Shown here in pieces: positions 11,401 to 64,000 of a DNA stretch of 64,000 nt. Each line of letters begins with the position of its first letter. Position 1 is the stretch's first letter. The stretch is from Chionis minor (lineage: Eukaryota; Chordata; Aves; Charadriiformes; Chionididae): positions 446,503-510,502 of the forward strand of contig VZSF01002155.1 in assembly GCA_013398295.1 (NCBI GenBank), given 5' to 3'. The position numbers and the translations under genes are program-made. Below the pieces are notes generated by a model. The model did no database searches and was not told where the DNA came from. It was given only the letters and a program-made list of their open reading frames with translations.

Positions 11401-14390
11401 TCGGTGGGACGTCATGAGCAGCTGGCAGCGCCCGCAAACCAGAGGTTTAGAATTTTATAATGGTACAGGATTTGGTACCTCTAACTTATAGCCAGAGGTG
11501 AACAGTGTCCACAGCAAAGCGGCCACTACAAAACAGGTCTGGAATTGCTGGTTGCAGCATGGTGAGATGATGACTATTTGGCAGGAATCTCTGGAAAGCT
11601 GAAGAGCTCCGACGTGAATTGTTGGCATGGCAGCCCCGAGTCAGCCAGGCTATGGACAGTGACGTTGTTCTTCCAGTATGGGAAAGGACATGCATTTGAT
11701 GAGTTGAGGAGTGGTGGGAGCTTTCCTGCCTGCGGTTTGTCAGCTGCAGGTCAGTCTCGTACGTAAACTGATGGTCCATGTTCACGCTTAAGTCACGGAG
11801 TAGAGCAGTGACAAGAGAAGCTTCTTTTAAGTCACGACTTCTGCCTGGGGTGTCCTGCCTCGCTGCATGCAGGGCAGCAGCAAGCGCAAGACCAAAATGC
11901 TCGGTGTTTTGCAATCATGGTACGCTGGAGCTGCGTGACTTGCTTACAAAAGCATGAGCTGGTTGCAGCTTGATTGTTGTTAGCCGCTGATGTTATCTTA
12001 CCCCAGCAGCAGAGCAGTGTTCCTCCCCTGCCTCTGTAGGAAAAACTGACTCTGCCACCTGCATAAATAGCAGGGGGTTTGGGGCAGCCTGGGCTTATGG
12101 GGTTCTGGGCGTCTGTTGTTTGGTTTTTGGAGGCTGACCGCCCTTTAGTCACCAAGGCTGCAGGGACATGGACAATCGCTGTGGGCCCAGTGCTGTGAGG
12201 AAGAGGAGCAGCTCACACTGCGTGTGCTGAAAGCTCCCTGTCTCCCGGCTCCTTTTCTCGGGCTCCTGAAGCTACACATGTAAAATCAGCCGAAAAGTCC
12301 TTTCCTTTGCCATGTCTGAAGAGCCGGACTGGTAAATTTTACCTCTTAAAGTTGGTGATGTCAGCAAAATCTGGTGTCTGGTTTACGTGTAAATTGGCAC
12401 TGCCTGAAAGCACGAATTCCAGTGGAAGTGTCCAGGTGCTCCCATCACCCTGCACGTTGTCACCAGCCGCTCCGGGAGGGGGAAGGGGAGAACCCTTATA
12501 AATTCAGCTATAAGGGAATAATCCTTATGGATTCAGTTCCCGCTGTCTCTAGTTAAACAAATGGCAGGGACTTGACCTAATTAGGCAAATAACCCGAGCC
12601 TGCTAAACTGCGGTTTGAAGGCTTCTCTGCACTTCCATGTGGTTAAAGTATTGGGATGAAATATTTTAGAATTCTGCTTCAGGTGCTCAGAGCTGTGCAG
12701 GCTGAGCAGAGGGGGGATTGCTCCTCTGTCTTCTGCAGTCCTGGGCCTTTTTCCTAGCTGAGGTTTCAAAGCAAAGTTACCGCCTCCTCCCCCAGAGGCT
12801 TTTCTCCTTTCTCGCCCACCCTCCCGGGGGTGGGCGTGGGTTCTAATCGTACGCAAATTCACCTCAATGTAAAAACAGGGCTATTTTCTGCCCTCTGTTT
12901 TTGCAGTTTGATGTAATGTATCTATAATGCCTAATAACTTGAGCGAGGGGGAACTGCTTTCTTCCTCTGCGGCTGTCAGCGTGGTCTCATCCATGCAGTG
13001 AGAGGAGGAGGAAGATGAAGCCGTTTACCTCTTACCACGCACTCCTGCACTCAAGTTCCTAGCAACCCATTGAGCATCGGGTTTTCTTCACATGGCTGTA
13101 CGCCAAAGTGCTGCCTGCAGTTCATGTGGGTGACTAGTAACGAGTTAATCTTGCAGATCATAATTTAAAAAAAAAATGTTTAAAAATAAGTTGAGTTTGG
13201 TCTCAGTTTGCTCACCAGCGAGCCGCTCTCTGAATGCAGAGATGCTGAAACCAGCCAGGGAATGTAACTCGTCGCGACAGCAACGCAGACAGAGCCAGAG
13301 CCGTTTTCTGAACGACGACTTCGTGTCGTCACTGATCTTTACATTTGGTACCAGTGCTGGTGACACGTGTTGCTGCAAGTTGAAAAAAGGGGCAGCAGAT
13401 CAGCCAGGCAGAGGGAGCAACTTCCACGCTGCTGTGTTGGTAGGGCTGAGAAACCGGGCTTCAGCTGCCTTCTGCCGAGACAGCAGAGCGCCTCATTTTT
13501 CCTCTTACTGCTTCCGAATTACAGCAAGGCTAGAGGTTATGACGAGGGAAGAGGTGCTAATGGGGCAGTTTCTTCCACTGTGCTCTCTCTGGACAAGTGA
13601 CTTCGATGGTTGAGCTTGGGCATCCATGTGAAGCACCTTCCGGCGCAGCGGGCAGGGTGGCTGGTGACGGCGGTGCTGGTGTGTGCTGAAGACAGGCTAT
13701 TAATACGCCGCCGGGAAGCGCTGCAGTTGCAGATAACAGGCGAGTGCCGAGCCGGGCTCTGACAGCCACAGCCCAGGGGTTAGGAGCGGAGCCCGGCTCG
13801 CCGAGAACAACACTACCATAGTAGGAAGCAGCCACCAGCAGTTCAGCCCTGTGTATTAATGCATCCTCCACCGTCTTACCCTTCGGCGGAACGATGGAAT
13901 TCAACCCCGGTATTTTTAAACCTCACACTGTTGTGTTTGAAGGGTCTCAGACTTGTCACCTCATTTGGATAACGCTGTTTGCTAGCACGGTGCTGGTATC
14001 AGGGGCTGGAGGTTAAGAGGCATTACATTTATTTAAAACACGTTACTGTGTTCTGAACGTAATACAGAGCGACTCCCCCTCCTCTTACTCCAAACAAAAC
14101 TTAGTTTATGGGCTTTGGAGAAAAGCGTCAGAGACCACTTAGAAAATCCATCGTTCAGCCTTGCCCAGTGCTGAACAGACTCCTGCACTGTGAGCCCGTG
14201 GCAGAACAGCCCCAGGGTTTGAGGAAGGGAATAAGCCCTAAGCAAGAGCAGCATTCCCGGCAGGCTGCTCGCAGGGTGCGCTCTGGAGCAAACACATCGG
14301 GCTCATCTCCCTTTTGCCTAGGGGAAGGGGAAGAGACTAGCAGCTTCTTCAGGCCGGGGCAATTTAGAAGACAGAAAAGGACAAAAAAAA
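8401..14390. other. Intergenic, GC/CpG-elevated block, no gene recognised
   Basis: Compared with the introns on either side, this 6-kb stretch has more G+C and more CpG (for example around 10.1-10.5 kb and 13.2-13.8 kb). The open frames reach at most about 140 codons. They show no recognisable domain and no splice-supported continuity. It lies between the two convergent genes and could hold a non-coding transcript or distal regulatory DNA, but the sequence alone does not show this. Confidence 0.5.
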
Positions 14391-14415
14391 TAAAGATGTA
14401 GTTGGGAAAGAAATG

Positions 14416-14421
14416 TTTATT
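14416..14421 (-). promoter_or_regulatory. ATP2A2: Candidate distal poly(A) signal AATAAA of SERCA2a mRNA
   Basis: The canonical hexamer on the minus strand lies about 1.08 kb after the SERCA2a stop, with a U-rich stretch 25-40 bases downstream. A competing hexamer is at 14730-14735. Confidence 0.6.
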
Positions 14422-14890
14422 TTAAGTTTCTCAGAGGGATTTTACAAACAATGGAGCATTTTAAAAAAATTGAGTGATCAAAGTACTTGACAGTGTCCCT
14501 TAAACGCACACAAAAGCCCCTGGACAGAGGAAATCACACCAGCGAGGAGGTCAATACTGCCGGAAGAGCAGCTGGCATCTGCATAGTTCTAGGAGGAAAG
14601 ATTGCAATGGTGTTGGTGCTATAAGTGTCATCCTGGCATTAATGTAAGAGAGCGCCGAAGTATGTACGCATGTACCTGCAGAAAAAAAAGTGCATAAAAT
14701 AACACGCAAAGTATGTATTGTAGAATAAATTTATTTACCTGATACAAATGAAACTAGGTGTGATGCTTCTTACTGTCAGCATGTAAATAGACAATTGATC
14801 TTATTTACAACTCGTAAAGGTCACACATGCAGTTGTGGTAACTGGCTACGTCGGTTGTTGCTTTTTAGATAAATGCATCACGATATTTTG

Positions 14891-14898
14891 TATTGCAC
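14891..14898 (-). promoter_or_regulatory. miR-25/32/92/363/367 family 8-mer seed match (distal)
   Basis: The minus strand reads GTGCAATA, complementary to seed AUUGCAC plus an A opposite position 1. It lies about 600 nt after the SERCA2a stop. miR-25 has been reported to repress SERCA2a in mammals. Function here is inferred. Confidence 0.55.
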
Positions 14899-15297
14899 CA
14901 ACATCTGTCTTACTGCCTTAGATTTAAATAAGTTACATTACAGTGCAAAAGAGGTTGATTTGCACACATGATAAAAAAAAATCCAAAGTTATCAACTGGA
15001 GGCTTACAGTTTAACATTCATCTGTAATCTTTTTCAATGAATTTTATAAATAGGATAGCATTGTACATAAGCTGTTATAGAGTAGTATGTTTGGATGATA
15101 CAATACAGAGAGATTTGTCTACAACCGAAGGCATGCATTATTTTGATATTGTACATTTTATAAATTGACATTTTACATACAGAAATATGGAAAATTGGCT
15201 GACAGCTCCGCGATTCTTGTTCAAGGATAAACAAACTCTTCTCCGTGCAGCACAGAAACCAAGCTTCTCTGGAGAGAGTTTCCAATTCGGTAAGCTA

Positions 15298-15305
15298 TAT
15301 TGCAC
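15298..15305 (-). promoter_or_regulatory. miR-25/32/92/363/367 family 8-mer seed match (proximal)
   Basis: The minus strand reads GTGCAATA, about 195 nt after the SERCA2a stop. The distal site shares the same GG-TGCAATA context. The site would be absent from SERCA2b mRNA. Confidence 0.55.
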
Positions 15306-15498
15306 CTTTGTACATCTGTATAATGAAGTCCTAATGGTACCACACATTTCTTCCACAGAGAACACAATGAGTTTCGTTTTAGGGAAAGCAAAGAACCTTT
15401 ACACATGATACATGCAGAAGTTTTGGTAGATGTGTTGCTAAAAACACATGCACGCAACAAAACAACCTTACATTTCTGCAAAATTGTTTAGGAAGCGA

Positions 15499-63889
<48,391 letters not shown>

Positions 63890-64000
63890 AGACCACTCCC
63901 GCTACAGAGAGGTGCCCCCGAAGCCCACCTCAGCGCCTCACTCTTCCCGAAAGAGGCGGGACGGGGAGAAAAGGAAAAACAAAAATTAAAAAAAAAAAAA

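Larger units (their letters stand above)
14395..15498 (-). promoter_or_regulatory. ATP2A2: SERCA2a-specific 3'UTR with poly(A) signal
   Basis: This is non-coding sequence after the SERCA2a stop, about 1.1 kb long. The distal poly(A) hexamer AATAAA (minus strand, 14421-14416) is followed on the minus strand by a run of T at about 14390-14380, a fitting downstream element, so cleavage near 14395-14405 is inferred. A second AATAAA lies at 14735-14730. The UTR carries two miR-25/92 family 8-mer sites and a Pumilio-type motif, listed separately. Confidence 0.65.

Noticed and set aside
11486..11914. 142-codon minus-strand open frame
   Set aside because: No recognisable family, heavy in His/Ser/Thr/Arg and without exon-like boundaries. 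Treated as chance in a stop-poor GC-rich region.
13176..13613. 145-codon plus-strand open frame
   Set aside because: Unrecognised, Cys/Ser/Arg-rich and overlapped by other equally long frames. No support as a gene.
14389..14394. AATAAA on the plus strand as a possible ANAPC7 poly(A) signal
   Set aside because: It lies almost 11 kb after the ANAPC7 stop, inside an A-rich run that serves better as the U-rich downstream element of the ATP2A2 poly(A) site on the other strand.

Overview
This is a piece of a vertebrate, almost certainly bird, nuclear genome. Two genes are recognisable. Both are split into many short exons with GT-AG introns, and they lie tail to tail. The bird assignment rests on one 5'-truncated CR1 LINE end of the avian type at about 16.92-17.10 kb, the near absence of other interspersed repeats, and SERCA2 residues that differ from the mammalian protein. 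There are no prokaryotic operons, CRISPR arrays or plasmid and phage modules.

Left part (228-3550, + strand): the last four coding exons of ANAPC7, the APC7 TPR subunit of the anaphase-promoting complex/cyclosome. They encode about 254 C-terminal residues ending in an acidic tail, followed by a probable 3'UTR of up to about 2 kb. The 5' part of the gene lies off the left edge.

Middle (about 5.6-14.4 kb): an intergenic stretch in which I recognise no gene. From about 8.4 kb it is visibly richer in G+C and CpG than the flanking introns.

Right part (14.4-63.9 kb, - strand): the complete ATP2A2 gene, encoding SERCA2, the endoplasmic/sarcoplasmic reticulum Ca2+-ATPase. All exons were placed by translation and splice sites. 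Twenty exons joined give exactly 1042 codons plus stop (SERCA2b). Using the internal donor in exon 20 and a 14-nt coding terminal exon 5.6 kb further on gives exactly 997 codons plus stop (SERCA2a). Every catalytic and Ca2+-ligand residue I checked is present. The gene begins in a short CpG-rich promoter region at the right edge, with a candidate 25-codon upstream ORF.

I found no undescribed enzymatic system. The observations most worth checking are: a changed phospholamban-contact motif in SERCA2 (KDDKLI where mammals have KDDKPV); two 8-mer matches to the miR-25/92 seed in the SERCA2a-specific 3'UTR; the arginine-rich upstream ORF; a CpG-dense island inside an AT-rich ATP2A2 intron; and repeated G-run/A-run/C-run tracts in the introns.
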